Shown: positions 23,501 to 30,389 of the stretch, piece by piece | Layout: each line of letters starts with the position of its first letter | How positions within the stretch are numbered: position 1 is the first letter of the stretch | NCBI GenBank assembly: GCA_029465975.1 | Contig: CM055745.1 | Location: 3,999,091-4,063,090, forward strand | Origin: Dallia pectoralis | Taxonomy: Eukaryota; Chordata; Actinopteri; Esociformes; Umbridae | Reading direction: 5' to 3' | Length of the DNA stretch: 64,000 nt | Program-made: the position numbers and the translations under genes | The notes under the pieces: generated by a model | Told to the model about the DNA's origin: nothing | The model's input: only the letters and a program-made list of their open reading frames with translations | Database searches by the model: none

Positions 23501-26500
23501 AGGGTGGGGTGAGAAGAGGGGATGAGGGTGGGGTGAGAAGAGGAGGGTGGGGGTGGGGTGAGAAGAGGAGGGTGAGGGTGGGGTGAGAAGAGGAGAGTGG
23601 GGGTGGGGTGAGAAGAGGGGATGAGGGTGGGGTGAGAAGAGAAGAGGGGATGAGGGTGGGGTGAGAAAAGGGGATGTGGGTGAGAAGAGAAGATGGGATG
23701 AGGGTGGGGTGAGAAGAGAGGATGAGGGTGGGGTGAGAAGAGAGGAGGAGGGTGGGGTGAGAAGAGGGGATGAGGGTGGGGTGAGAGAATGAGAAGATGA
23801 GGATGAGGGTGAAGAGAGGATGAGGGTGGGGTGAGAAGAGGGGATGAGGGTGGGGTGAGGAAAGGGATGAGGGTGGGGTGAGAAGAGGGGATGAGGGTGG
23901 GGTGAGAAGAGGGGATGAGGGTGGGGTGAGAAACGGGATGAGGGTGGGGTGAGAAGAGGGGATGAGGGTGGGGTGAGAAGAGAAGAGAAGGGTGGGGGTG
24001 AGAAGAGAAGAGGGGATGAGGGTGGGGTGAGAAGAGAAGATGGGATGAGGGTAGGGTGAGAAGAGGATGACGGTGGGGTGAGAAGAGAGGATGAGGGTGG
24101 GGTGAGAAGAGGGGATGAGGGTGGGGTGAGAAGAGGGGATGAGGGTGGGGTGAGAAGAGAAGATGAGGGTGAGAAGAGAGGATGAGGGTGGGGTGAGAAG
24201 AGGGGATGAGGGTGGGGTGAGAAAAGGGATGAGGGTGGGGTGAGAAGAGAAGATGAGGGTGAGAAGAGAGGATGAGGGTGGGGTGAGAAGAGGGGATGAG
24301 GGTGGGGTGAGAAGAGGGGATGAGGGTGGGGTGAGAAAAGGGATGAGGGGGGGGTGAGAAGAGGGGATGAGGGTGGGGTGAGAAGAGAGGATGAGGGTGG
24401 GGTGAGAAGGGGGATGAGGGTGGGGTGAGAAGAGAGGATGAGGGTGGGGTGAGAAGAAGATGAGGGTGGGGTGAGAAGAGGGGATGAGGGTGAGAAGAGA
24501 AGATGAGGGTGGGGTGGGAAGAGAAGAGGGGATGAGGGTGAGAAGAGAAGAGGGGATGAGGGTGGGGTGAGAAGAGGGGATGAGGGTGGGGTGAGAAGAG
24601 GAGATGAGGGTGGGGTGAGAAGAGGGGATGAGGGTGGGGTGAGAAAAGGGGATGAGGGTGGGGTGAGAAGAGGGGATGAGGGTGGGGTGAGAAGAGGGGA
24701 TGAGGGTGGGGTGAGAAGAGGGGATGAGGGTGGGGTGAGAAGAGGGGATGAGGGTGGGGTGGGGTGAGAAAAGGGGATGAGGGTGGGGTGAGAAGAGAAA
24801 ATGAGGGTGGGGTGGGAAGAGAAGAGGGGATGAGGGTGAGAAGAGAGGATGAGGGTGGGGTGAGAAGAGAAGAGGAGGGTGGGGTGAGAAGAGGAGGGTG
24901 GGGTGAGAAGAGAAGATGAGGGTGGGGTGAGAAGAGGGGATGAGGGTGGGATGGGAAGAGAAGAGGGGATGAGGGTGAGAAGAGAGGATGAGGGTGGGGT
25001 GAGAAGAGAAGAGGAGGGTGGGGTGAGAAGAGGAGGGTGGGGTGAGAAGAGAAGAGGGGATGAGGGTGGGGTGAGAAGAGAAGATGAGGGTGGGGTGAGA
25101 AGAGGGGATGAGGGTGGGGTGAGAAGAGGGGATGAGGGTGGGGTGAGAAAAGGGGATGAGGGTGGGGTGAGAGGAGGGGATGAGTACCGAGAACTTTTCT
25201 TTCAGGTAACGTGTGCCTGGTACTTTGTAGTTGAGCAGAGGCAGAAGAGACTTCAGCTCCTTCAAAGTGATACTGAGGAGAACACAAGAAACGAACCATG
25301 GATTTAAATCAACACAATCTCGTATGACAAGATGTTTAGAGGGTTACCGGCCCAGATCTGTCCGAAATGTCCCTGTTTTCATGACACGATGAGGTTATCA
25401 ATAATTATTACATAACTTAATTTACCCCGCCCCTGTTTCCTTTTGATCAAACAGGCCAAAAACCATCACAGTACAGTTACATTACAGTTATGTGTTTCAC
25501 AAAAATGTTGGGAGGTGGGTTTTACCTGTTCTTTTTATTCTGATTGATGGAGTACATCTGTTTCCTCAACCAGCTGGATAAGAAAAACACTTGATCAAAA
25601 CTTGTGCTCATCCACATTGTGTGTGTGTACAGTAAGTTGTGTAAACGTTTGTGTGTGTGTGCGCGCATGTGTGTGTGTTCACCTGCCTATCAGAGGTCAT
25701 CCACATTGTGTGTGTGTGTGTGTACAGTACGTTGTGTAAACGTGTGTGTTCACCTGCCTATCAGAGCTCATCCACATTGTGTGTGTGTGTGTGTGTACAG
25801 TACGTTGTGTAAACGTGTGTGTTCACCTGCCTATCAGAGGTCATCCACATTGTGTGTGTGTGTGTGTGTGTACAGTACGTTGTGTAAAAGTGTGTGTGTG
25901 TGTTCACCTCTCTATAATGTTGGGCGTGGGAGCAGCCAGTGTCTCCTGTCTCAGTAGCTCCAGGCCCGTCAGCCATTTCTCTGCATCATCCACAGTGTCC
26001 GCTGTACAACAACCAAGACACTGTTACACTATTGATTATCCAAACGTAGCTCATTGCAATGAACACATTAACAATGAACAAAATGCTGTTCTATGGCACC
26101 CAGACAGAAGAACTGACACTGATTGCAGCCAGACTTAGTGTGTTAAGGACAAACTCACCACCAAGACTTAGTGTGTTAAGGACAAACTCACCACCAAGAC
26201 TTAGTGTGTTAAGGACAAACTCACCACCAAGACTTAGTGTGTTAAGGACAAACTCACCACCAAGACTTAGTGTGTTAAGGACAAATTGAGACCCGTAGAA
26301 AACGGTGAAGCAGGTATTTTCAGCGTGTTTGTCTTTGCCATCCTTGAACCTCTCAAAGTCCTTTGAGTTCCGGCCAGGACGAATCTCACGTACCTCGAAC
26401 AGGTCCACTGAAACGGTAGTCGTTTTAAAAAAAATATCGAGTTAGATATTGTGAATCAATCGAACCTCTGAAAGATATCGAGATAGTACTTTTTGGCCAT

Positions 26501-28094
26501 ATCGCCCAGCCCTAGATAGATCACAGTTATGCCAATTAGAGTCACTAAGACTGTCCCTAAAAAATAAAGTCAGGGCATTAAAGGCACTAAGACTGTCCCT
26601 ATAAAATAAAGACAGGGCATTAGAGGCACTAAGACTGTCCCTATAAAATAAAGTCAGGGCATTAGAGGCACTAAGACTGTCCCTATAAAATAAAGACAGG
26701 GCATTAGAGGCACTAAGACTGTCCCTATAAAATAAAGTCAGGGCATTAGAGGCACTAAGACTGTCCCTATAAAATAAAGACAGGGCATTAGAGGCACTAA
26801 GACTGTCCCTATAAAATAAAGTCAGGGCAATAGAGGCACTAAGACTGTCCCTATAAAATAAAGACAGGGCATTAGAGGCACTAAGACTGTCCCTATAAAA
26901 TAAAGTCAGGGCATTAGAGTCACTAAGACTGTGCCTATAAAATAAAGTCAGGGCATTAGAGTCACTAACTTCCCTATAAAATTCAGTGCAGTCACTAAGA
27001 CAAAGTCAGGGCAATAGAGGCACTAAGACTGTCCCTATAAAATAAAGACAGGGCATTAGAGGCACTAAGACTATCCATATAAAATAAAGTCAGGGCATTA
27101 GAGGCACTAAGACTGTCCCTATAAAATAAAGACAGGGCAATAGAGGCACTAAGACTGTCCCTATAAAATAAAGACAGGGCATTAGAGGCACTAAGACTGT
27201 CCCTATAAAATAAAGTCAGGGCATTAGAGTCACTAAGACTGTGCCTATAAAATAAAGTCAGGGCATTAGAGTCACTAACACTGTCCCTATAAAATAAAGT
27301 CAGGGCATTAGAGTCACTGAGACTGTCCCTATAAAATAAAGTCAGGGCAATAGAGTCACTAAGACTGTGCCTATGAAATAAAGTCAGGGCATTAGAGTCA
27401 CTAAGACTGTGCCTATAAAATAAAGTCAGGGCATTAGAGTCACTAACACTGTCCCTATAAAATAAAGTCAGTGCAATATAGTCATTAAGACTATCCATAT
27501 AAAATAAAGTCAGGGCAATAGAGTCACTAAGACTGTGCCTATGAAATAAAGTCAGGGCATTAGAGGCACTAAGACTGTCCCTATAAAATAAAGTCAGGGC
27601 ATTAGAGTCACCGAGACTGTCCCTATAAAATAAAGTCAGGGCAATAGAGGCACTAAGACTGTCCCTATAAAATAAAGACAGGGCATTAGAGGCACTAAGA
27701 CTGTCCCTATAAAATAAAGTCAGGGCAATAGAGTCACTAAGACTGTGCCTATGAAATAAAGTCAGGGCAATAGAGGCACTAAGACTGTCCCTATAAAATA
27801 AAGTCAGGGCATTAGAGTCACTGAGACTGTCCCTATAAAATAAAGTCAGGGCAATAGAGGCACTAAGACTGTCCCTATAAAATAAAGACATTAGAGTCAC
27901 TCACAGACACCGTCGGTTTTGTCTGCTGTTCGGGTCCAGGCCACCTGTCTCGTCTCCATGATGACCTGGACAGTGAGACGCTCTGCCTTCTGGCGAAACA
28001 CGGTCATGACCACGCCCATCTCCAGGTCTCTCTTGATCAGACTCTTCTTGTACTCCGTCAACTCGCCATGCTGGCCTCGCCCCAGCCCAGCCAT
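6543..28094 (-). CDS. plcg2: PLCG2, phospholipase C gamma 2, complete coding region in 31 exons
   Basis: Exons from the start: 27905-28094, 26258-26407, 25908-26001, 25526-25573, 25188-25272, 23163-23243, 20564-20607, 20368-20440, 19794-19895, 19555-19673, 17654-17739, 17410-17527, 17130-17298, 16531-16626, 16110-16193, 15820-15989, 15505-15705, 15110-15410, 14213-14281, 13308-13417, 10638-10734, 10431-10497, 9965-10131, 8801-8903, 8413-8616, 7768-7907, 7560-7671, 7293-7460, 7131-7219, 6674-6870, 6543-6585. All junctions are AG/GT and phase-matched; the sum is 3,777 nt, 1,258 aa (human about 1,265). Order: PH, EF-hands, catalytic X box, half PH, two SH2, SH3, half PH, Y box, C2. The enzyme hydrolyses PIP2 to IP3 and diacylglycerol at the plasma membrane downstream of immune receptors. 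PLCG2 rather than PLCG1 is chosen from the linker tyrosines, C-terminus and CMIP neighbour. About half of the introns hold minisatellites. A 5' noncoding exon is likely but not located. Confidence 0.95.
6915..7134. repeat. 55-bp minisatellite duplicating the PLCG2 exon 29 donor
   Basis: Four copies of a 55-bp unit start at 6915, 6970, 7025 and 7080, each beginning GACTCACCCCACCAGAGACG and ending CTCACCTCC. On the minus strand the end reads GGAG|gtgag: the last four exon bases plus the donor. The genuine donor is the copy at 7130/7131. Confidence 0.95.
7768..8616 (-). CDS. plcg2: PLCG2 exons 25-26: catalytic Y box
   Basis: Exon 25 reads NYDYKEIRSFVENKIPAKNK, then PKGQRVDSSNYEPYSLWACG and HMVALNFQT; exon 26 reads KYTQLNSALFSLNGRTGYVL then QPEIMRHDGYDPQ. 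The SSNY and NFQT motifs of PI-PLC substrate binding are intact. The intron between (7908-8412) has no tandem array. Confidence 0.95.
8762..8775 (-). promoter_or_regulatory. CTCF-like motif in PLCG2 intron 24
   Basis: The minus strand reads CCACCAGATGGCGT, a close match to the vertebrate CTCF core (CCASYAGRKGGCR). It lies in the intron about 25 bp from the exon 24 donor. Motif match only. Confidence 0.4.
8801..10497 (-). CDS. plcg2: PLCG2 exons 22-24: second half of split PH domain and start of Y box
   Basis: Exon 22 reads VMENNPLGDMCKGIVDISKC; exon 23 SAKNGRSHVLTLQINEDHSG to WDITQREITKKHNM; exon 24 IQEQEKVERNEEVAMEMSDL then VVYCQPRSKEKERF. These match human ENPLGSLCRGILDL, the FATDRVEELFEWFQ region and ELSDLVVYCKPTSK. 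A 1-kb array of a 36-bp repeat separates exons 23 and 24. Confidence 0.92.
8911..9916. repeat. 36-bp minisatellite in PLCG2 intron 23
   Basis: About 28 copies of a 36-bp unit, with CATGACATCACAGGACATA constant and a variable AGCGAG/TGCACG block. It begins within 10 bp of the exon 24 acceptor. The unit is 12 codons, so it opens long meaningless reading frames on both strands (271 and 360 codons). Confidence 0.95.
10638..14281 (-). CDS. plcg2: PLCG2 exons 19-21: regulatory tyrosine linker and SH3 domain
   Basis: Exon 19 (23 codons) reads ESDSASLYDVKMYVEPNEIE. Its tyrosines at about residues 745 and 750 correspond to human Tyr753 and Tyr759, the activating BTK sites; their spacing is one residue shorter here. 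Exons 20-21 form the SH3: STVKALYDYRAMRFDELNFC, then GALIHNVSKDCDGWWKGDYG and LQQFFPANYVEEV, with the ALYDY, WW and PANYV ligand-binding positions kept. The intron between exons 20 and 21 holds two unrelated minisatellites totalling 2.5 kb. Confidence 0.94.
10753..12540. repeat. GT-rich compound minisatellite in PLCG2 intron 20
   Basis: A 19-20 base word TTTACAGGTTGTACTCTAC (or CTATAC) alternates with GT runs of variable length for 1.8 kb. The GT run shrinks and gains GTGAGTG variants towards the right. The left end is about 20 bp from the exon 21 acceptor. Confidence 0.95.
12541..13281. repeat. 15-bp G-rich minisatellite in PLCG2 intron 20
   Basis: About 49 copies of GGGGGCGTAACATAT with variants CGTGTGGAG and CATTTG. 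It abuts the GT-rich array directly and ends about 27 bp from the exon 20 donor. The plus strand carries a G-tract in nearly every unit. Confidence 0.95.
13483..14165. repeat. 27-bp minisatellite in PLCG2 intron 19
   Basis: About 23 copies of a 27-bp unit built on ACACATTCTACACTAAGATA plus CAGAGAT, with decayed copies at the right end. It lies between exons 19 and 20, ending about 48 bp from the exon 19 donor. Confidence 0.95.
14350..15105. repeat. 16-bp C-rich minisatellite in PLCG2 intron 18
   Basis: About 45 near-identical copies of CCGTCTCCCCCTCTAA. The array reaches to within a few bases of the exon 18 donor at 15109, where the C-rich motif grades into the GTGAGAGAGG donor on the minus strand. 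Confidence 0.95.
15110..15989 (-). CDS. plcg2: PLCG2 exons 16-18: tandem SH2 domains (about residues 514-737)
   Basis: The N-terminal SH2 spans exons 16-17: EPWFHGRMSEGRQTAERLLQ, GTFLVRESDTFLTDFTLSFW, then RSGRVQHCRIRSGSDGGQTF. The C-terminal SH2 is one 301-bp exon: WFYSNLSRGEAEDYLLRIPR, GAFLIRQREEADTYAITFRG, ending MELVNRFSM. Both phosphotyrosine-binding arginines are present, in FLVRES and FLIRQR. In the mammalian enzyme the C-terminal SH2 also clamps the catalytic core. Confidence 0.95.
15751..15775. repeat. AC microsatellite in PLCG2 intron 16
   Basis: A run of about twelve AC dinucleotides in a 114-bp intron between the two exons of the N-terminal SH2 domain. Introns 17 and 16 here are otherwise of minimal size. 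Confidence 0.9.
16110..16626 (-). CDS. plcg2: PLCG2 exons 14-15: first half of the split PH domain
   Basis: Exon 14 reads HKKLSVEGGISSKDVRKGEK then QGDLHIWDPVDQ; exon 15 reads RWNKHYCVISDDTLYYAEEE then DEDEPMKK. The W-x-x-HYC signature matches human WTRHYCAI. The acidic end leads into the SH2 pair. This half-domain pairs with the part encoded downstream of the SH3 exons and contributes to autoinhibition and Rac binding in the mammalian enzyme (family knowledge). Confidence 0.9.
16335..16530. repeat. 16-bp minisatellite starting at the PLCG2 exon 14 donor
   Basis: About twelve imperfect copies of GCCAGGCTGATACAGT (variants GTTGATAACAT). On the minus strand exon 14 ends CCAG followed by gtactgtatcag, which is itself the first unit of the array; later units carry gc or cc at the donor position. 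Confidence 0.9.
16672..17119. repeat. 16-bp minisatellite in PLCG2 intron 13
   Basis: About 28 copies of CCTGGAACCCCTCTGA with TGG and CCCC variants. It begins about 10 bp from the exon 13 donor (17129) and ends about 45 bp from the exon 14 acceptor, so it fills the intron. Confidence 0.95.
17130..19673 (-). CDS. plcg2: PLCG2 exons 10-13: catalytic X box (about residues 290-453)
   Basis: The exons read FLSFLFSKENSIWDEKYSEV through NPLSHYWINSSHNT, YLTGDQLRSESSTEAYVRCL, DCWDGPSEPIIYHGWTRTTK and YPVVLSIEEHCCVEQQRQMA. The two catalytic histidines of PI-PLC are present: His327 in SSHNTYLTGD and His371 in IIYHGW (human 327 and 372; one residue is missing between, GPSEP for human GPDGKP). The active site looks intact. 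A 1.6-kb 14-bp minisatellite splits exons 10 and 11. Confidence 0.95.
17300..17342. repeat. 12-bp repeat forming the exon 13 acceptor tract
   Basis: Three copies of GACAACAGACAC lie directly before the exon 13 acceptor. On the minus strand they read GTGTCTGTTGTC, so the repeat is the polypyrimidine tract itself. Confidence 0.8.
17808..19392. repeat. 14-bp minisatellite in PLCG2 intron 10
   Basis: About 110 copies of CAGCCCCATATACA with blocks of CACACA, ACGCA and TATACA variants, 1.6 kb long. Three units make 14 codons, which explains 500-codon Trp/Gly/Tyr-rich frames that are not genes. Irregular truncated copies cluster at 18600-19030. Confidence 0.95.
19794..26001 (-). CDS. plcg2: PLCG2 exons 3-9: EF-hand region (about residues 114-289)
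   Basis: Seven exons encode DDAEKWLTGLELLRQETLAA, WLRKQMYSINQNKKNS, ITLKELKSLLPLLNYKVPGT, EIGAKKDVLDFEQFHKLYNI, ILEEFKRESCTFIMG, NKDKPDASAVLLQDFQRFLL and ESWASELNQVRELMTTFIDD. Order and spacing follow the human EF-hand module. Introns within this stretch run from about 120 bp (20441-20563) to 2.5 kb (20608-23162), the large ones filled by repeats. Confidence 0.93.
19903..20272. repeat. 32-bp telomere-like minisatellite in PLCG2 intron 8
   Basis: About eleven nearly identical copies of a 32-bp unit containing GATGTTAGGGTTGAGATAAG. It starts about 8 bp from the exon 9 acceptor and includes TTAGGGTT. On the transcribed strand the unit is pyrimidine-rich. Confidence 0.95.
20529..20551. repeat. 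TA microsatellite in PLCG2 intron 7
   Basis: About eleven TA repeats immediately downstream of the exon 7 donor on the minus strand, in a 123-bp intron. Confidence 0.9.
20617..20990. repeat. 22-bp repeat plus TGTATGTCTG microsatellite in PLCG2 intron 6
   Basis: Four copies of a 22-bp unit (ATCACACAGTCAATACACAG plus GC) start about 10 bp from the exon 7 acceptor. They pass into TGTATGTCTG/TGTGTG compound microsatellite up to 20980. Confidence 0.9.
21366..21590. repeat. 31-bp minisatellite within the hAT-like element
   Basis: About seven copies of a 31-bp unit starting GAGCAATGACAACTATTCAC, with CTGACGTCTGT/CGGACATCTGT variants. Confidence 0.9.
21616..21935. repeat. 29-bp AT-rich minisatellite within the hAT-like element
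   Basis: About eleven nearly identical copies of a 29-bp unit beginning TTCATTTAAATATTCTATTT and ending AGAGTATAC. Confidence 0.95.
22069..23104. repeat. TGTATATGTCTG compound microsatellite in PLCG2 intron 6
   Basis: About 1 kb of TGTGTG, TGTATATG and TGTCTGTATG words, becoming a regular 16-20 bp unit (TGTCTGTATGTGTGTAAA) towards the right. It ends about 57 bp from the exon 6 donor. Confidence 0.95.
23480..25180. repeat. 25-bp G-rich minisatellite in PLCG2 intron 5
   Basis: About 65-70 copies of a unit close to GATGAGGGTGGGGTGAGAAG plus AGGGG, with many internal deletions. It starts about 7 bp from the exon 5 donor at 25187. The plus strand is purine-only for long stretches with repeated G3-G4 tracts. 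Confidence 0.95.
25604..25907. repeat. 70-80 bp repeat copying the PLCG2 exon 3 donor
   Basis: Each unit has a GT run, GTACAGTACGTTGTGTAAAC and GTTCACCTGCCTATCAGAG. On the minus strand the latter reads ATAGGCAG|gtgaac, close to the true exon 3 end ATAGAGAG|gtgaac. Copies of this donor lie at 25681, 25752 and 25825; the true one is at 25906. Confidence 0.9.
26132..26290. repeat. 33-bp in-frame repeat of the PLCG2 exon 2 end and donor
   Basis: Five copies start at 26132, 26165, 26198, 26231 and 26264, each with GACTTAGTGTGTTAAGGACA; four copies of CTCAC|CACC (donor G|gtgag on the minus strand) separate them. Each unit adds 11 codons, EFVLNTLSLGG, without a stop. The outermost copy ends LSLAA instead of LSLGG. 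Confidence 0.97.
26258..28094 (-). CDS. plcg2: PLCG2 exons 1-2: start codon and N-terminal PH domain (residues 1-113)
   Basis: The start ATG is at 28092-28094, preceded by an acceptor-like CAG a few bases upstream, so this coding exon follows a noncoding one. It reads MAGLGRGQHGELTEYKKSLI, then QVIMETRQVAWTRTADKTDG; exon 2 reads DLFEVREIRPGRNSKDFERF and ends FVLNTLSLG. This matches the human PH domain in length and order; the extreme N-terminus differs from human MSTTVN. The donor at 26257/26258 gives the canonical length; four further repeats of the exon end follow it in the intron (see findings). Confidence 0.95.
26518..27898. repeat. 42-bp minisatellite in PLCG2 intron 1
   Basis: About 33 copies of a 42-bp unit containing GGCACTAAGACTGTCCCTAT and AAAATAAAGTCAGGGCAT. 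It starts about 6 bp from the exon 1 donor. Each unit carries AATAAA on the plus strand, not on the transcribed strand. The unit is 14 codons and opens a spurious 301-codon frame. Confidence 0.95.
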
Positions 28095-28102
28095 CTCTGC
28101 CC

Positions 28103-28697
28103 CTGCAGAATGTGCCCATATTCTACTTAGAGAAGGGGTACAACGCTTTCACTCTTTCCCAAGTACGTTTCCGGGTGACTGGTCATCTGATCTTTATGCA
28201 TATTTCTCTGTTACCATGTCAAACAGACAACAAGGAAGCAAGTACAGCCATATAGCCAGCTTTTGTTTGACCAATTAACATACTTCAGGAGGTGCATTGG
28301 CAGTCAAAAGATTATTTACATTCACAATTTGCCAGATATTATGTTTATAAAGTAGTAACATGAAAGTTACATGAATAGTAACTAAAAGGTGTATAATTCC
28401 CAGAAATCACCGCAATTATCCTATTGATATTCACTGCAATAATCACAAACATGAACATGGACAGAATTTGTTGATTTAGACTTTTTTTAAGAAAACCTTT
28501 TCATACGCTAAAATCTCTGAAAAATGTGAGTAACTATTTCTAGTTTAGGATTTGAGACTCTGTTCAGTGAGATCCTTATTGTGTTTTATCATAACATCAT
28601 TGTAATCATTGCATTGTATTATTGTAATAACTGATTGTTGTACATAAATTACTGTTATCATAAACTGTTGTTATCGATCATAATTGAATGTATTTCA
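28103..28697. other. PLCG2 5' flank or first intron, nothing specific seen
   Basis: About 600 bp of AT-rich unique sequence upstream of the first coding exon. A noncoding first exon and promoter are expected further right, but I could not place them; no clear CpG-rich stretch is visible. Confidence 0.4.
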
Positions 28698-28965
28698 GCA
28701 GATCCCAGAGATGCTTAATTGAAATGAGATCAGAGGGATTTGAAGGCCAGGGCAACACCTTGTACTCATCACGTTCCTCAAACCGTTCCCGAACCATGCT
28801 CCAGTTTTGCAGGCCACATTATCCTGTCGACTGCCATCAACAAATACCAGTACAACGAAGGTGTGCACCTGGTCTACAAGCAACACTTTTTTTCGTAGGT
28901 GGCACGTGTCAAATAGACGTCCACATGAATGTCTAGACTCTGGCGTTTGCCGGTAGAACAGTGTG
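28698..28965 (+). mobile_element. Fragment of a dispersed teleost DNA-transposon family
   Basis: The stretch CCAGAGATGCTTAATTG, GCAACACCTTGTACTCATCA, GTTCCTCAAACCGTTCCCGA and GGTGGCACGTGTCAAATAGA matches, with substitutions, a high-copy fish repeat that I recall from many teleost genomes. I do not recall its family name with certainty. It is internal only, without terminal repeats, and abuts the next minisatellite. Confidence 0.5.
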
Positions 28966-29037
28966 TGAGTTGTTTTCTAGCATGTAGGGATTCTGGTACA
29001 GACTTCCTGTTTGAGTGAGTTTGATACACTGGTGGTC

Positions 29038-30388
29038 CATGAAATAACATGTGGGGGTCCATGACATAACATGTGGGGGTCCATGACATAACATGTGGGG
29101 GTCCATGACATAACATGTGGGGGTCCATGACATAACATGTGGGGGTATAACATGTGGGGGTCCATGACATAACATGGGGGGTCCATGACATAACATGTGG
29201 GGTCCAACATAACATGTGGGGTCATGTGGGGGTCATGACATAACATGTGGGGTCCATGACATAACATTTGGGGGTCCATGGGGTCCATGACATAACATGT
29301 GGGGTCCATGACATAACATGTCCATGGGGGTCCATGACATAACATGTGGGTGGTCCATGACATAACATGTGGGGTCCATGACATAACATGTGGGGGTCCA
29401 TGACATAACATGTTCCATGACATAACATGGGGGTCCATGACATAACATGTGGGGTCCATGACATAACATTTGGGGGTCCATGACATAACATGTGGGGACA
29501 TCCCATGACATAACATGTGACATAACATGTGGGGTCTATGACATAACATTTGGGGTCCATGACATAACATGTGGTGGTCCATGACATAACATGTGGGGGT
29601 CATGACATAACATGTGGGGTCCATGACAAAACATGATGACATAACATGTGGGGGTCCATGACATAACATGTCCATGACATAACATGTGGGGGTCCATGAC
29701 ATAACATGTGGGGGTCCATGACATAACATGTGGGGGTCCATGACATAACATGTGGGGGTCCATGACATAACATTTGGGGGTCCATGACATAACATGTGGG
29801 GGTCCATGACATAACATGTGGGGGTCCATGACATAACATGTGGGGGTCCATGACATAACATGTGGGGGTCCATGACATAACATGTGGGGGTCCATGACAT
29901 AACATGTGGGGGTCCATGACATAACATTTGGGGGTCCATGACATAACATGTGGGGTCCATGACATAACATTTGGGGGTCCATGACATAACATGTGGGGTC
30001 CATGACAAAACATTTGGGTGTTCATGACAAAACATGTGGGGGTCCATGACATAACATGTGGGGGTCCATGACATAACATTTGGGGGTCCATGACATAACA
30101 TGTGGGGGTCCATGACATAACATGTGGGGGTCCATGACATAACATGTGGGGGTCCATGACATAACATGTGGGGGTCCATGACATAACATGTGGGGGTCCA
30201 TGACATAACATTTGGGGGTCCATGACATAACATTTGGGGGTCCATGACCATAACATTTGGGGGTCCATGGCATAACATGTGGGGGTCCATGACATAACAT
30301 GTGGGGGTCCATGACATAACATCTGGGGATCCATGACCATAACATTTGGGGGTCCATGACATAACATTTGGGGGTCCATGACAATAAC
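29038..30388. repeat. 22-bp minisatellite, intergenic
   Basis: About 60 copies of a 22-bp unit made of GGGGGTCCATGACATAACAT plus GT, with CATTTG and shortened variants clustered at 29160-29640. It produces long Met/Cys/His/Pro-rich frames that are not genes. Confidence 0.95.
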
Positions 30389-30389
30389 A

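Noticed and set aside
23350..25299. Proline/histidine/serine-rich frames of over 600 codons
   Set aside because: They are artefacts of the 25-bp G-rich repeat on its complementary strand.
26518..27898. AATAAA in each 42-bp unit as premature poly(A) signals of PLCG2
   Set aside because: The hexamer is on the plus strand while PLCG2 is transcribed from the minus strand.
6674..28094. PLCG1 instead of PLCG2
   Set aside because: The C-terminus (NNSRFYS), SLYDV-MY linker, 1,258-residue length and adjacency to CMIP match PLCG2; PLCG1 is longer and has a different tail and neighbours.
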